64,000 nt of DNA from AC-32 sp963704005. GTDB lineage: Bacteria > Actinomycetota > Thermoleophilia > Gaiellales > Gaiellaceae. This document shows positions 1 through 10,501 of the stretch, piece by piece (the first letter of the stretch is position 1; each line of letters begins with the position of its first letter). The notes under the pieces are model-generated. The model searched no databases and was not told the origin of the DNA. It was given only the letters and a program-made list of their open reading frames with translations. Both the position numbers and the translations under genes were made by a program. The stretch lies in assembly GCA_963704005.1 (NCBI GenBank), contig CAVPGJ010000004.1, positions 512,012 through 576,011 of the forward strand. The letters are read 5' to 3'.

Positions 1-44
1 TGCAAAGCACGTGCGCCCTGAAGTCGGCGTCGCAAGCGAACGCC
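1..44 (-). repeat. Two-hairpin repeat element, copy 1 (truncated by window edge)
   Basis: The window opens inside the loop and arm of the longer hairpin (CAAAG loop at 3-7, then a GC-rich arm), followed by the short hairpin at 26-44 with its central GCAAGC. The spacing and the linker between the two hairpins match the complete copies at 363 and 44,421. The short stem carries one mismatch. It lies 17 nt upstream of the gene starting at 62. Confidence 0.6.
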
Positions 45-61
45 TTATACGCTGCTCGGCC

Positions 62-349
62 ATGAGTTTCCTGGTCTTCGTCATCTTCGTCTTCGTCTTC
101 GGCCTGGCCGTCGGCGCGCTCGCGCGGTGGGCCGTGCCGGGGCCGGACCCGATGCCGGTCTGGGCGACCGCGGCGCTCGGGATCGGCGGGTCGATCATCG
201 GCGGGTTCGTCGCGCGGCTCCTGATCGGAACCACCGGCGGTCTGCTGTTTTCCTTCCTCGGCGCCGTTCTGCTCTTGGTCCTCTACCGCCACTTCGTCCA
301 GCATCGGCCGCTCACCGGGCCGGGTGCTCGGCGGCCACCGGCGCGCTGA
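62..349 (+). CDS. GlsB/YeaQ/YmgE-type small membrane protein (transglycosylase-associated)
   Basis: A 95-residue protein made almost entirely of hydrophobic segments: residues about 2-22, 32-55 and 57-80, with the glycine-rich stretch GIGGSIIGGFVARLL and a basic proline-rich tail. This pattern is that of the Transgly_assoc family, small inner-membrane proteins induced by stress and of unknown biochemical role. The ATG at 62 was chosen over an upstream in-frame start at 11, because the upstream residues are polar and overlap repeat copy 1. Confidence 0.7.
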   Translation: MSFLVFVIFVFVFGLAVGALARWAVPGPDPMPVWATAALGIGGSIIGGFVARLLIGTTGGLLFSFLGAVLLLVLYRHFVQHRPLTGPGARRPPAR

Positions 350-362
350 CCGCGTCAGTCGG

Positions 363-433
363 GTCGACCGGTCATTTCAGACGGACGCGTCGGCAAAGCC
401 GACGCGTCCTGATGCGGCATCGCAAGCGATGCC
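363..433 (-). repeat. Two-hairpin repeat element, copy 2
   Basis: The conserved tail lies at 363-382, the long hairpin at 383-409 (11-bp stem, CAAAG loop on this strand, perfectly paired) and the short hairpin at 416-433 (7-bp stem, CAAG loop). Read on the minus strand, the element begins immediately after the TAA stop of the metallophosphoesterase. It separates two convergent genes. Confidence 0.8.
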
Positions 434-1249
434 TTAGGCCGGGGTAAGCGGCGAGCTGCCGCGCGGGAAGCGGCGCTCGCCCGTCAGCGCCCAGGCGTCG
501 TCGCGCCAGACGTAGGTCTCGACGCGCAGCGAGTCGGCGGCGGTCTCGTAGACGTGCAGGCCGCGCGCCTCGCCGAGCCGCCTGGGGCGCGGCTGGCCGA
601 GGCCCGGTGCGATCGAGATCGTCACGCCCGGCAGCCCGTCGCGCTCGACCTCGAAGTCGTGCCGCTCGCTGACCGCGGCCTGGTGGATGTGCCCGGCGAG
701 AATCAGCTCCGCGCCGGCGTCCACGAGCGCGGCCAGGACGTGCGAGCGGCGCGAGACGGGCCGCTTGCGCGAGCGCCACGGGGCGCCGATCAGGTGATGG
801 TGGAGGGCGACGACCTTGAGCGAGCCCTCGGGCGCGTCGGCCAGCAGCTCGGCGGCCCGCCGCAGCTGCGTGTCGCGGAGAGCGCCGGACTGGTGCCGCC
901 AGGGGCGCACCGAGTTCAGGCCGACGACGAAGAGCTCCGGCGAGCGGTAGACGGGCTCGGCCGTCTCCCACTGCCGCTCGAACTCCCGGAACGGATGCGT
1001 GAAACGCGCCGGGAAGGTGTAGGCGATGTCGTGGTTGCCGGGGATCACGAGCAACGGCCGTCCGAGACGCCGCAGGAACGCCGCGGCACGCTCGTGCTCG
1101 GTCCGGCGACCGCGGTGGGCGAGGTCGCCGGTGACCGCGATCAGCTCCGGTGAAACGCGCTCCACGAGGGCCGCCAGACCGCTCTCAACGGCCGCCTCCT
1201 CGACGCTTCCGGCGTGCAGGTCGGAGATGTGGAGGAGCCGGGTTGGCAA
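434..1249 (-). CDS. Calcineurin-like metallophosphoesterase
   Basis: 271 residues with the complete two-metal phosphoesterase motif set: D10-x-H12 (SDLH), GDL with D42, GNHD at 71-74, a His cluster (LHHHL) near 150, and GHIH near 187. This matches the Icc/CpdA-like branch that hydrolyses phosphomono- or diesters, including cyclic nucleotides. Substrate cannot be fixed from sequence. It is a single gene, convergent with the membrane protein at 62, and its stop codon abuts repeat copy 2. Two cyclic-nucleotide-type sensor domains occur elsewhere in the window, which makes a cAMP phosphodiesterase role possible but unproven. Confidence 0.85.
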   Translation of the reverse strand: MPTRLLHISDLHAGSVEEAAVESGLAALVERVSPELIAVTGDLAHRGRRTEHERAAAFLRRLGRPLLVIPGNHDIAYTFPARFTHPFREFERQWETAEPVYRSPELFVVGLNSVRPWRHQSGALRDTQLRRAAELLADAPEGSLKVVALHHHLIGAPWRSRKRPVSRRSHVLAALVDAGAELILAGHIHQAAVSERHDFEVERDGLPGVTISIAPGLGQPRPRRLGEARGLHVYETAADSLRVETYVWRDDAWALTGERRFPRGSSPLTPA

Positions 1250-1277
1250 CGCCGAACCAGGCTATACACTGAATTCA

Positions 1278-1517
1278 ATGGCGGAAGAACCCACCGAGAT
1301 CTTCGACGATCTCTACCTCGGCCTCCGGGCGGGCGGCGCGCTGCGCAAGCGGCGGCGCGGCGAGCCGCTGACCACCGAGGAGCAGGAGGCGCTCGGCCGC
1401 TGGCAGCGGCTGTCGGCGGTTCGCAAGGCGTTCGCAATCGGCGCCTTCTCGCTGGGGACCTTCGGCCTGGGTTTCACTCTCGGCGGTTTGATCTTCGGCC
1501 GCTGGCGCAAGGCCTAG
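1278..1517 (+). CDS. Small hypothetical protein with C-terminal membrane segment
   Basis: 79 residues: an acidic N-terminus, a charged middle rich in Arg/Glu (LRKRRRGEPLTTEEQEAL) and one hydrophobic glycine-rich segment at about 51-73, ending RWRKA. No family recognised. It is divergent from the phosphoesterase. A TATACA motif at 1263-1268 lies about 10 nt before the ATG, so the transcript may be nearly leaderless. Confidence 0.55.
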   Translation: MAEEPTEIFDDLYLGLRAGGALRKRRRGEPLTTEEQEALGRWQRLSAVRKAFAIGAFSLGTFGLGFTLGGLIFGRWRKA

Positions 1518-1565
1518 CTCCGGCAAACGGCAGGACTGGCCCCGGCGGCGCAGAAGCGTCCGAGC

Positions 1566-1991
1566 GTGCTTGCGCCCCCTGAGGAGCAGGTGTGCTTCGA
1601 TGCGCGCCGCCACGGCGTCGTGCTGGCGCGTCCCTTCACGCAGGCGCTCGTCCTGGCGGCCGTCGGCGGGATCCTGGTGACGCAGGGGTGGCCGTTCCTG
1701 GTACCGGGCGCGCTGCTGGTCATCGCCGGGGCGCTTCTTGCGCTGCGCGCGGTCTGGCGCTGGGAGCGGACGCACCTGGTCGTCACGACCGAAAAGCTGT
1801 TCGTCGTCGACGGGACGCTGCGGCGGCGCTCCTCGGCGGTCCGGCTGCGCTCGGTCGAGAACCTGGAGCTGGACCAGAGCCTGGCCGGGCGGCTGCTCGG
1901 GTACGGCACGCTCGTTGCCGGAACGCTCGAGATCGACCACGTGCCGGAGCCGAAGAGCGTGTACCGGCTGGTCGAGCGGCTGGCGGGCTGA
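1566..1991 (+). CDS. PH domain-containing membrane protein (bPH2/YdbS-like)
   Basis: 141 residues: a polar N-terminus, two adjacent hydrophobic segments (about 20-60), then a beta-rich C-terminal half (HLVVTTEKLFVVDG, then RRRSSAVRLRSVENLEL) typical of bacterial PH domains of the YdbS/bPH2 type. Start is GTG at 1566. Its TGA overlaps the ATG of the next ABC gene by one base (TGATG), so the three genes to 3621 form one transcription unit. The PH protein may be an accessory factor of the exporter; this is inferred from linkage only. Confidence 0.7.
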   Translation: MLAPPEEQVCFDARRHGVVLARPFTQALVLAAVGGILVTQGWPFLVPGALLVIAGALLALRAVWRWERTHLVVTTEKLFVVDGTLRRRSSAVRLRSVENLELDQSLAGRLLGYGTLVAGTLEIDHVPEPKSVYRLVERLAG

Positions 1992-2887
1992 TGGCCGACG
2001 CGCCGCCGGTCGAGGTCCGCGGCCTGACGAAGCGGTACGGCTCGACCGTCGCCGTCGAGGACCTGAGCTTCGCGATCCCGGCTGGGCAGATCACGGGCTT
2101 CCTCGGCCCGAACGGAGCGGGCAAGACGACGACGCTGCGGGCGCTGCTCGGGCTCGTGCACCCGAGCTCGGGCGAGGCGCTTGTCGCCGGCGCCCCGTAC
2201 GCGCGGCTGCGCGACCCGGTCGGCACCGTCGGCTCGGTGCTCGAGGCCCACCGATACCACCCGGTTCGCTCCGGGCGGAACCACCTCGGGGTGCTCGCGG
2301 TCGCCGCGGGGGTCCCGATGGCCCGCGTCGACGAGGTGCTCGTCGAGGTCGAGCTGGAAGGCGCGGGCCGGCGCCAGGTCGGCGGCTACTCGCTCGGGAT
2401 GCGCCAGCGGCTCGGTGTCGCTGCGGCGCTACTGGGCAACCCGTCCCTGCTCGTGCTCGACGAGCCTGCGAACGGCCTGGACCCGGAGGGAATCCGCTGG
2501 TTGCGGAAGTTCCTGCTCTCGTTTGCGGGGAGCGGAGGCACCGTCTTCATCTCCAGCCACGTGCTCGCCGAGGTGGCGCAGCTCGCCGACGAGGTCGTGA
2601 TCGTCCACCGCGGGCGCCTGGTCGCGCACGAGCCGCTCGCAGCGCTGACGGCGAGGGCGGCGGGAGGCACGCTCGTCCGCTCGCCGCAGGCGGACCGGCT
2701 CCGCGACGAGCTCGCCCGCCAGGGGATCGAGGCCACTCCTGCCGGGCCCGACGGCCTGCGTGCAAGCGCGCCGACCGAGCGGATCGGCGAGGTCGCGGCC
2801 GCGAGCGGCGTCGTGCTGCACGAGCTCCGCAGCGAGGGGGCGAGCCTGGAAGAGGTCTTCCTCGAGCTGACGGGCGGCGAGCTGTGA
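1991..2887 (+). CDS. ABC-2 type transporter, ATP-binding protein
   Basis: 298 residues. Walker A GPNGAGKTT near residue 40, signature YSLGMRQR near 136, Walker B LLVLDEP near 157 and the switch His (SSHVL) near 192. A C-terminal extension of about 80 residues resembles the DrrA/CcmA/NatA class that energises ABC-2 exporters for drugs, polysaccharides or lipids. Translationally coupled on both sides: 1-nt overlap with the PH protein and 4-nt overlap (GTGA) with the permease. Substrate unknown. Confidence 0.9.
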   Translation: MADAPPVEVRGLTKRYGSTVAVEDLSFAIPAGQITGFLGPNGAGKTTTLRALLGLVHPSSGEALVAGAPYARLRDPVGTVGSVLEAHRYHPVRSGRNHLGVLAVAAGVPMARVDEVLVEVELEGAGRRQVGGYSLGMRQRLGVAAALLGNPSLLVLDEPANGLDPEGIRWLRKFLLSFAGSGGTVFISSHVLAEVAQLADEVVIVHRGRLVAHEPLAALTARAAGGTLVRSPQADRLRDELARQGIEATPAGPDGLRASAPTERIGEVAAASGVVLHELRSEGASLEEVFLELTGGEL

Positions 2888-3621
2888 CGAGGCTCGTCCG
2901 CGCCGAGCTGCTCAAGCTCATGACCACGAGGATCCTGCTCTGGCTCGCCCTCTTGATCCTCGGGCTCGTGACGCTGATCGTCTCGGTGACCGCGGGGAAC
3001 AACTCCACCGACGAGCTCGCACAGGCCGCCCACCAGCGCGACCTCCTCACGGCGTCCGCGCTCTCGGCGCTGGTGGCGCTGATCCTCGGGATCGTTGTCG
3101 TTGCCGGCGAGTACGCCCACGGCACTGTCAACCAGACGTTTCTCGTCACCCCCGTGCGCTTCCGCGTGATCGGGGCGAAGCTCGTTGCCGCCGCGCTGGT
3201 CGGGCTGGGGCTCGCGCTCGTAGCGGAGGTCGGCACGTACGCACTCGCCACGCTCTGGCTCTACGGAAAATCGGCGCCGTCGCACCTCGCCTCGCACGAC
3301 ACGCTGCAGCTCTTCGTGGGCACGCTCCTCGCGGGCGCGCTCGCGGCCACCATCGGAGTGGGGCTGGGGGCGGTCCTCCGGCGGCAGACCGGAGCGATCG
3401 TGCTCGCGCTGATCTGGCTGCTCGTCGGCGAGCCGCTGCTGGCGATCGGGCGCGCCCAGCCATACGCGCCCGGGCACACGATCGCCGCGGTCGCCGTCAA
3501 CGCCGGCCGGGGGAGCGAAGAGCTGCTGCATTTCTGGCCGGCGGTGCTGCTCGGCCTCCTCTACGCGACGGTGCTGGCGCTGCTCGGGACCTGGCTCGTC
3601 GAGCGCAGCGACGTGACCTGA
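2884..3621 (+). CDS. ABC-2 type transporter permease
   Basis: 245 residues with six predicted membrane segments and the usual soluble N-terminal lead (RLVRAELLKLMTTR) of ABC-2 permeases. The GTG start at 2884 overlaps the ATPase stop. Together with the preceding gene it gives a complete half-transporter exporter that would act as a dimer. It ends 47 nt before uvrA, with the SOS box lying in that gap. Confidence 0.85.
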   Translation: MTRLVRAELLKLMTTRILLWLALLILGLVTLIVSVTAGNNSTDELAQAAHQRDLLTASALSALVALILGIVVVAGEYAHGTVNQTFLVTPVRFRVIGAKLVAAALVGLGLALVAEVGTYALATLWLYGKSAPSHLASHDTLQLFVGTLLAGALAATIGVGLGAVLRRQTGAIVLALIWLLVGEPLLAIGRAQPYAPGHTIAAVAVNAGRGSEELLHFWPAVLLGLLYATVLALLGTWLVERSDVT

Positions 3622-3622
3622 A

Positions 3623-3639
3623 GCGAACACTTGTTCGCG
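3623..3639 (+). promoter_or_regulatory. LexA/SOS box upstream of uvrA
   Basis: A 17-nt perfect inverted repeat with core GAAC-ACTT-GTTC, matching the Gram-positive/actinobacterial LexA operator (GAAC-N4-GTTC). It lies 30 nt before the uvrA ATG, just upstream of a TAACAT sequence (3653-3658) that could be the -10. Damage induction of uvrA through LexA is the established role of such a site; lexA itself is not in the window. Confidence 0.8.
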
Positions 3640-3668
3640 TCCTGGAGCACGGCTAACATAGCGTGGTT

Positions 3669-6503
<2,835 letters not shown>

Positions 6504-6518
6504 ACGTAGGGTTGACCA

Positions 6519-6926
6519 ATGGAGGCAGGCAGCTCTGGGCCAACCGAGCGGGGCTACGGCTACAGCGGCGCCGCCGTCGCGGGCGCGTTGCTCGGGACCC
6601 TCTTCTTTCCGCTGATCTCATTGATCGCCGCGCTCGTCCTGCAGGGGGGCCAGACCGACCCGCAGAAGCGCTCGGCGCTTCGCACCTGGGCCTGGGTCTC
6701 GGGCGGTTGGATGGTGCTCCAGGTCGTCGTCTTCATCGCGCTGGCCGGGGCGATCGCGCATTCGTCCGGAAGCTCGGGGATCAAAGGCAGCGGCCCATGC
6801 GTGGGCGGGCCGAAGACGAACGCGAGCGGCAAGGACATCTCCGGGAACGGCACGAAGGTCGTCTTCTCCTGCGAGTTCGGCGGCACGGCGACGGTGACCT
6901 TCACCGACACGACGCCGTCTCCCTAA
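6519..6926 (+). CDS. Hypothetical membrane protein
   Basis: 135 residues: two hydrophobic segments (about 17-43 and 62-83) resembling the DUF4190-like layout, then an exported-looking C-terminal region with a Cys pair (PCVGG...FSCEFGG) that could form a disulfide. The last part (TATVTFTDT) is beta-rich. Start ATG 16 nt after the uvrA stop. Function unknown. Confidence 0.6.
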   Translation: MEAGSSGPTERGYGYSGAAVAGALLGTLFFPLISLIAALVLQGGQTDPQKRSALRTWAWVSGGWMVLQVVVFIALAGAIAHSSGSSGIKGSGPCVGGPKTNASGKDISGNGTKVVFSCEFGGTATVTFTDTTPSP

Positions 6927-6938
6927 CCTAGAGGCCTC

Positions 6939-7547
6939 ATGGCAGCCCCTGTACGCGCACCGGCCGCGGCCGCCGACGAGCTCGTCTGGCTGAAGCGCGC
7001 CGTGCTCGTGCTGGTCGCCCCGCGGCTGGTGCTGGCGGGGATTCGCGACGACTCGGACGAGGCCGCCCGCGCGCGGAGCGAGGCGGTGCTCGCGCTGGTG
7101 ATCCTGTCCGGGATCGCGACCGTGCTCTGGTCGCCGGTCGCCGGTCGGGTGATGGACGTGAACGGCATCCACGCCGAGGACGGCCTGGACGTCGCCGTGT
7201 GGGCGTTCATCGGCGGCCTGCTCTACGGCAGCGTTCTCTACTTCGGGGGCGGCCTGCTCCTCTACCTGTTCACGCGGATCGTCGGCGGGATCACCTACCG
7301 CCAGGTTCGCCACGTGCTCGCATTCGCATCCGCGCCGATCGCGCTGTCGCTGCTGCTCGTCTGGCCGGTTCGCCTTGCCGTCTACGGCGAGGATCTCTTC
7401 CGCAGCGGCGGCTCCGACCACGGCGCCGGGAACTACGTCTTCGTCGGGCTCGAGCTCCTCTTCGTCGCCTGGTCGCTCGCCCTGCTCGCGCTCGGCATCC
7501 GCATCGTCCTCTCGAACTCCTCCAGCTCCTCGGCCGGCATCTCGTAG
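6939..7547 (+). CDS. Yip1-family membrane protein, 3' end disturbed
   Basis: About 200 residues with a leading amphipathic segment and hydrophobic stretches near 55-72, 92-112, 128-145 and 168-188, the layout of YIP1-family integral membrane proteins. The last ten codons (serine run) are simply the antisense of panB. The reading frame therefore runs about 115 nt into a convergent gene, and the natural stop has probably been lost by an indel near 7505. Confidence 0.6.
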   Translation: MAAPVRAPAAAADELVWLKRAVLVLVAPRLVLAGIRDDSDEAARARSEAVLALVILSGIATVLWSPVAGRVMDVNGIHAEDGLDVAVWAFIGGLLYGSVLYFGGGLLLYLFTRIVGGITYRQVRHVLAFASAPIALSLLLVWPVRLAVYGEDLFRSGGSDHGAGNYVFVGLELLFVAWSLALLALGIRIVLSNSSSSSAGIS

Positions 7548-8355
7548 GTGTGCTGCTCCTCCGGGAAGGCGCCGGTGCGGACGTCGTGCGCGTACGCCTC
7601 GAGCGCATCGCGGATCTCGCGCGAGAGGTTCGCGTAGCGCTTGACGAAGCGGGGCAGATGCCCCTCGCTCAGGCCGAGCAGGTCGTGGTAGACGAGCACC
7701 TGGCCGTCGCAGTCCGGCCCGGCGCCGATCCCGATCGTCGGCACGGTCAGCCGGCGCGTGATCTCGGCCGCGACCGGCGAGGGAACCGCCTCGAGCACGA
7801 CCGCGAAGCAACCGGCCTGCTCGAGCGCCAGCGCGTCCTCGACCAGCTGGGCCGCCGCGGCCGCGGTCTTGCCCTGCGTCTTGAAGCCGCCGAGCATCGT
7901 CGCCGACTGCGGCGTCAGGCCGACGTGGCCCATCACCGGGATCCCGGCGTCGACGATCGCCCGCACGCGCGAGAGCGACGGCCCCGCGCCCTCGAGCTTG
8001 ACCGCGTCGGCGCCGGCCTCCTTGACGAAGCGGATCGCGTTCTCGACCGCCGCCTCGTCGGAGACCTGGTACGAGCCGAAGGGCATGTCGCCGATCACGA
8101 CCGGCCGTCGCGCCGCGCGGGCGACCGTGCGCGTCAGGAAGAGCATCTCCTCCATCGTCACGGGCACGGTCGTGCCCTCGTAGCCGAGCACGACCATCGC
8201 GGCGGTGTCGCCGACGAGGATGACGTCGACGCCCGCGTCCTCGGCGAAGCGCGCACCCGGTGCGTCGTAGGCGGTGACCATCACGATCTGCTCGCCGTCG
8301 CGCTTCATCTCGGCGAGCTCGCGGCAGCGGCAGCTTGCCCTTCGGGGACGCTCAT
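7433..8355 (-). CDS. panB: 3-methyl-2-oxobutanoate hydroxymethyltransferase (frameshift near N-terminus)
   Basis: First committed step of pantothenate synthesis: transfers hydroxymethyl from methylene-tetrahydrofolate to ketoisovalerate. Family motifs: VMVTAYDAPGAR, metal ligands in LVGDTAAMV and IGDMPFGSY, VKLEGA, GHVGLTPQ, and the late GIGAGPDCDGQVLVYHD. The ATG at 8355 overlaps the panC stop (ATGA). The frame from that ATG breaks after about 16 codons and resumes at RELAEMKRD, so one base is missing around 8320-8345; without the repair only a start at 8308 is open. The 3' end reads beyond the expected C-terminus into the facing Yip1 gene. Confidence 0.92.
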
Positions 8356-9104
8356 GCGGTTTCTCCTTCCAGGACGACGTTGTCGATCAAACGAGTGCTT
8401 CCGACGCGGACGGCCGCGGCCAGCACCCGTGGCTCGAAGTCGGCCTCCTCGAAGTAGTCGACCGCGAGGCCGTCGAGCGGCGCCGCGGTCGTCGGGCGGC
8501 GAGGGCGCGAGGCAGGGCGAGCGCCTTCTCGCGCTCCTCGGGCGAGAGGTAGGCGTTGCGCGACGAGAGCGCGAGGCCGTCCGCGTCGCGGACGGTCGGG
8601 CAGACGCGGATCTCGACCGGCACGGCCAGGTCGCGCACCATCCGCCTGATCACCGCGACCTGCTGCGCGTCCTTCTGGCCGAAGTAGGCACGGTCGGGCC
8701 GGACGAGGTTGAACAGCTTCAGGCAGACCGTGGCGACGCCGCGGAAGTGGCCGGGGCGGTGCTCGCCCTCGAGGATCGAGCCGAGCTCCTCGACGTCGAC
8801 CCAGGTCTGGAACCCCTCGGGGTAGATCTCCTCGGCGGCGGGGACGAAGAGCAGGTCGACCCCGTTTTCCTCGGCCAGCGCGGCGTCGCGCTCCTCGTCG
8901 CGCGGATAGCGGTCGAGGTCCTCGCCGGGCGCGAACTGCGCCGGGTTGACGAACAGGCTCGCGACGACGGTGTCGTTCTCGGCGCGGGCGGCCTCGGAAG
9001 AGCGAGAGGTGGCCCTCGTGGAAGCCGCCCATCGTCGGCACGAGGCCGATGGAACCTTGAAGCGATAGCTGCGGCAGCTCGGCGGCGGTGCGCACGATCC
9101 TCAT
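8352..9104 (-). CDS. panC: Pantothenate synthetase (two frameshifts)
   Basis: Joins pantoate and beta-alanine with ATP. N-terminal motif LVPTMGGFHEGHLSL (the HIGH-like nucleotide-binding signature), then in another frame FVNPAQFAPGEDLDRYPR, YFGQKDAQQVAVIRRMV, and LALSSRNAYLSPEER, then back in the first frame VDYFEEADFEPR to the end. Frames change near 9000 and near 8510 and compensate, leaving the total length (251 codons) normal for PanC. The start overlaps the DUF2520 stop and the stop overlaps panB, a coupled operon. All catalytic motifs are intact, so sequencing indels are likelier than a dead gene. Confidence 0.9.
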   Translation of the reverse strand: MRIVRTAAELPQLSLQGSIGLVPTMGGFHEGHLSLFRGRPRRERHRRREPVRQPGAVRARRGPRPLSARRGARRRAGRGKRGRPALRPRRRGDLPRGVPDLGRRRGARLDPRGRAPPRPLPRRRHGLPEAVQPRPARPCLLRPEGRAAGRGDQADGARPGRAGRDPRLPDRPRRGRPRALVAQRLPLARGAREGARPASRPRRPTTAAPLDGLAVDYFEEADFEPRVLAAAVRVGSTRLIDNVVLEGETA

Positions 9105-9763
9105 CGCGCGGTCGCCTCCGCCAGCACGTCGTAGAGCGGCTCGAGGTCGGGCCGGACACTGCGGATCGCCTCGCGGTGCGCCTCGACGGTCGCCCAGTCG
9201 CCGCGCTCGATCGGGCCGGTCAGCTCGAAGCCGTTCTCGATCGTGCGGCGCATCAGCGGCTCCAACGCCTCGGACGGCGCACCGGCAGCGGCGAGCAGCT
9301 CCGAGGCCGCGCGGTGCAGCGTGACCAGGTAGTTCGACGCGATCGCGGCGCCGGCGTGGTAGAGCGGGCGCGCCTCGTCGGCGAGCTCGAACGGCTCGAG
9401 CCCGAGCGTTCGCGCCAGCGCGAAGCCGAGCTCTCGCGCCTCGTCCGTCTCGGCCGTGACCGCGGCCCAGGCGCCGTCGAGCTGCTCCGCCCCGCGTGCG
9501 CGCGTGAACGTCTGCAGCGGGTGGAGCGAGAAGCGCCGCTCGTGCGGGTCGAGCGCCGAGAGCGGCGTGGCGCCGCTGACGTGGGCGACCCAACGGCCAT
9601 GTCCCAGGGACAGTCCCTGGGCCACGCCCCGAATGGCCGTGTCGGGCACGCAGAGCAGCGTCAGCTCGGCGTCTTCGCGCAGCTCCACGCCGCGCTCCTC
9701 GAGGCGCGCGGCGACCGCCGAGCCGACCCGGCCGCGACCGATCACGTTCACGCTTTCGACCAT
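9101..9763 (-). CDS. Rossmann-like/DUF2520 protein of the pantothenate operon
   Basis: 220 residues: N-terminal Rossmann fold with GRGRVGSAVA near residue 9, then a DUF2520 alpha-helical C-terminal domain. Related to F420-dependent NADP reductases and ketopantoate-reductase-like proteins. It is regularly linked to panC/panB and may supply the ketopantoate reductase step or a regulatory role; this is an inference from the operon. The segment AQGLSLGHGRW near residues 48-58 is encoded by a 19-nt palindrome (9603-9621) that looks like an in-frame insertion between beta strands. Confidence 0.8.
   Translation of the reverse strand: MVESVNVIGRGRVGSAVAARLEERGVELREDAELTLLCVPDTAIRGVAQGLSLGHGRWVAHVSGATPLSALDPHERRFSLHPLQTFTRARGAEQLDGAWAAVTAETDEARELGFALARTLGLEPFELADEARPLYHAGAAIASNYLVTLHRAASELLAAAGAPSEALEPLMRRTIENGFELTGPIERGDWATVEAHREAIRSVRPDLEPLYDVLAEATAR
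9603..9621. repeat. Palindrome CCCAGGGACAGTCCCTGGG inside a gene
   Basis: A perfect 9+1+9 inverted repeat within the DUF2520 coding sequence, kept in frame. Similar GGGAC-type palindromes are common as dispersed repeats in high-GC genomes. No second copy of this exact type was noticed in the window. Confidence 0.6.
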
Positions 9764-9805
9764 CAGAAGCTCCAGTTCCGTAGCGGATACCGGGCTGCGG
9801 AAAGT

Positions 9806-10370
9806 CTAGCTTTTGCCCTTCAAGCGCCGTTCCAGAGCGGCCTTGACGTCACGCCAGTCGTCGTCGATCACGGCGTACCAGGCCGAGTCGCGCCGCTCGC
9901 CGCCGCGGACGAGCATGTGCTTGCGGTGGATCCCTTCGAACTGGGCCGGCAGCGCGGCCAGCGCCGCCCGCGCCCGGTCGTTCAGCGCGTCGGTCTTGAA
10001 CTCGACCCGCCGGCAGCCGATGTCCTCGAAGGCATGCCGCAGCAGCAGGTACTTGGCCTCGACGTTGGCGCCGGTTCCCCAGGTGGACGGGTGCAGCCAC
10101 GTGTTGCCGATCTCCAGCCGCAGGTGCTCCGGCGCGAGCGACATGTAGCTGGTCGAGCCGACCACCTCGCCGTCGCGCAGGACCGCGAACGGCTGCATCG
10201 CCGTCGCTTCCGAGCGTGTAGCCGAGCCAGACGTCCAGGTCGGTCGTCAGCATCCAGGTCCAGATGCGCTCGTCCTCCGCAGCCTTCCGGATCCCGTCCA
10301 CGTGCTCCGGGCCGAGCGGCTCGAGCACGACGATCCGCCCCTCCAAACGCTCCCCGAGTCGCTCGAACAC
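9806..10370 (-). CDS. GNAT acetyltransferase, RimJ/RimL type (frameshift)
   Basis: Reconstructed protein of about 187 residues. The first 55 residues (RLEGRIVVLEPLGPEHVDG, then ERIWTWMLTTDLDVW) lie in one frame and the rest (VVGSTSYMSLAPEHLRLEIGNT, then WGTGANVEAKYLLLRHAFE, then RVEFKTDALNDRARAAL) in another; the break is near 10,200. These are RimL-family motifs for acetyl-CoA binding and N-terminal or small-molecule acetylation. GTG start at 10,370. It lies alone on the minus strand, and its 5' side abuts repeat copy 3. Confidence 0.75.
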
Positions 10371-10383
10371 GCTGGCATCATGC

Positions 10384-10452
10384 TAAGGCGCGGACTCGGC
10401 CGCGCCGCCAAGAGGCCGCGCGGGCTTTGCCCGTGTGGCCGTCTGACACACC
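10384..10452 (+). repeat. Two-hairpin repeat element, copy 3
   Basis: Short hairpin at 10,387-10,406 (7-bp stem, 6-nt loop), long hairpin at 10,414-10,440 (11-bp stem with two G-U pairs, CTTTG loop), then a diverged tail starting GTCTGACACACC. It is preceded by TAA as in other copies, and lies between divergent genes. Confidence 0.7.
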
Positions 10453-10501
10453 TTGTCGGTGACGTGAGACGATTGTCCCCACGCCGAGCTAGCCTCTGAG
10501 A

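Noticed and set aside
8352..9104. Programmed frameshifting in panC
   Set aside because: No slippery heptamer or conserved context is seen, and compensating shifts of this type occur in many unrelated genes here, which fits assembly error better.
7199..10462. Long plus-strand frame across the pantothenate operon
   Set aside because: Antisense of panB, panC and DUF2520; no protein-like features.
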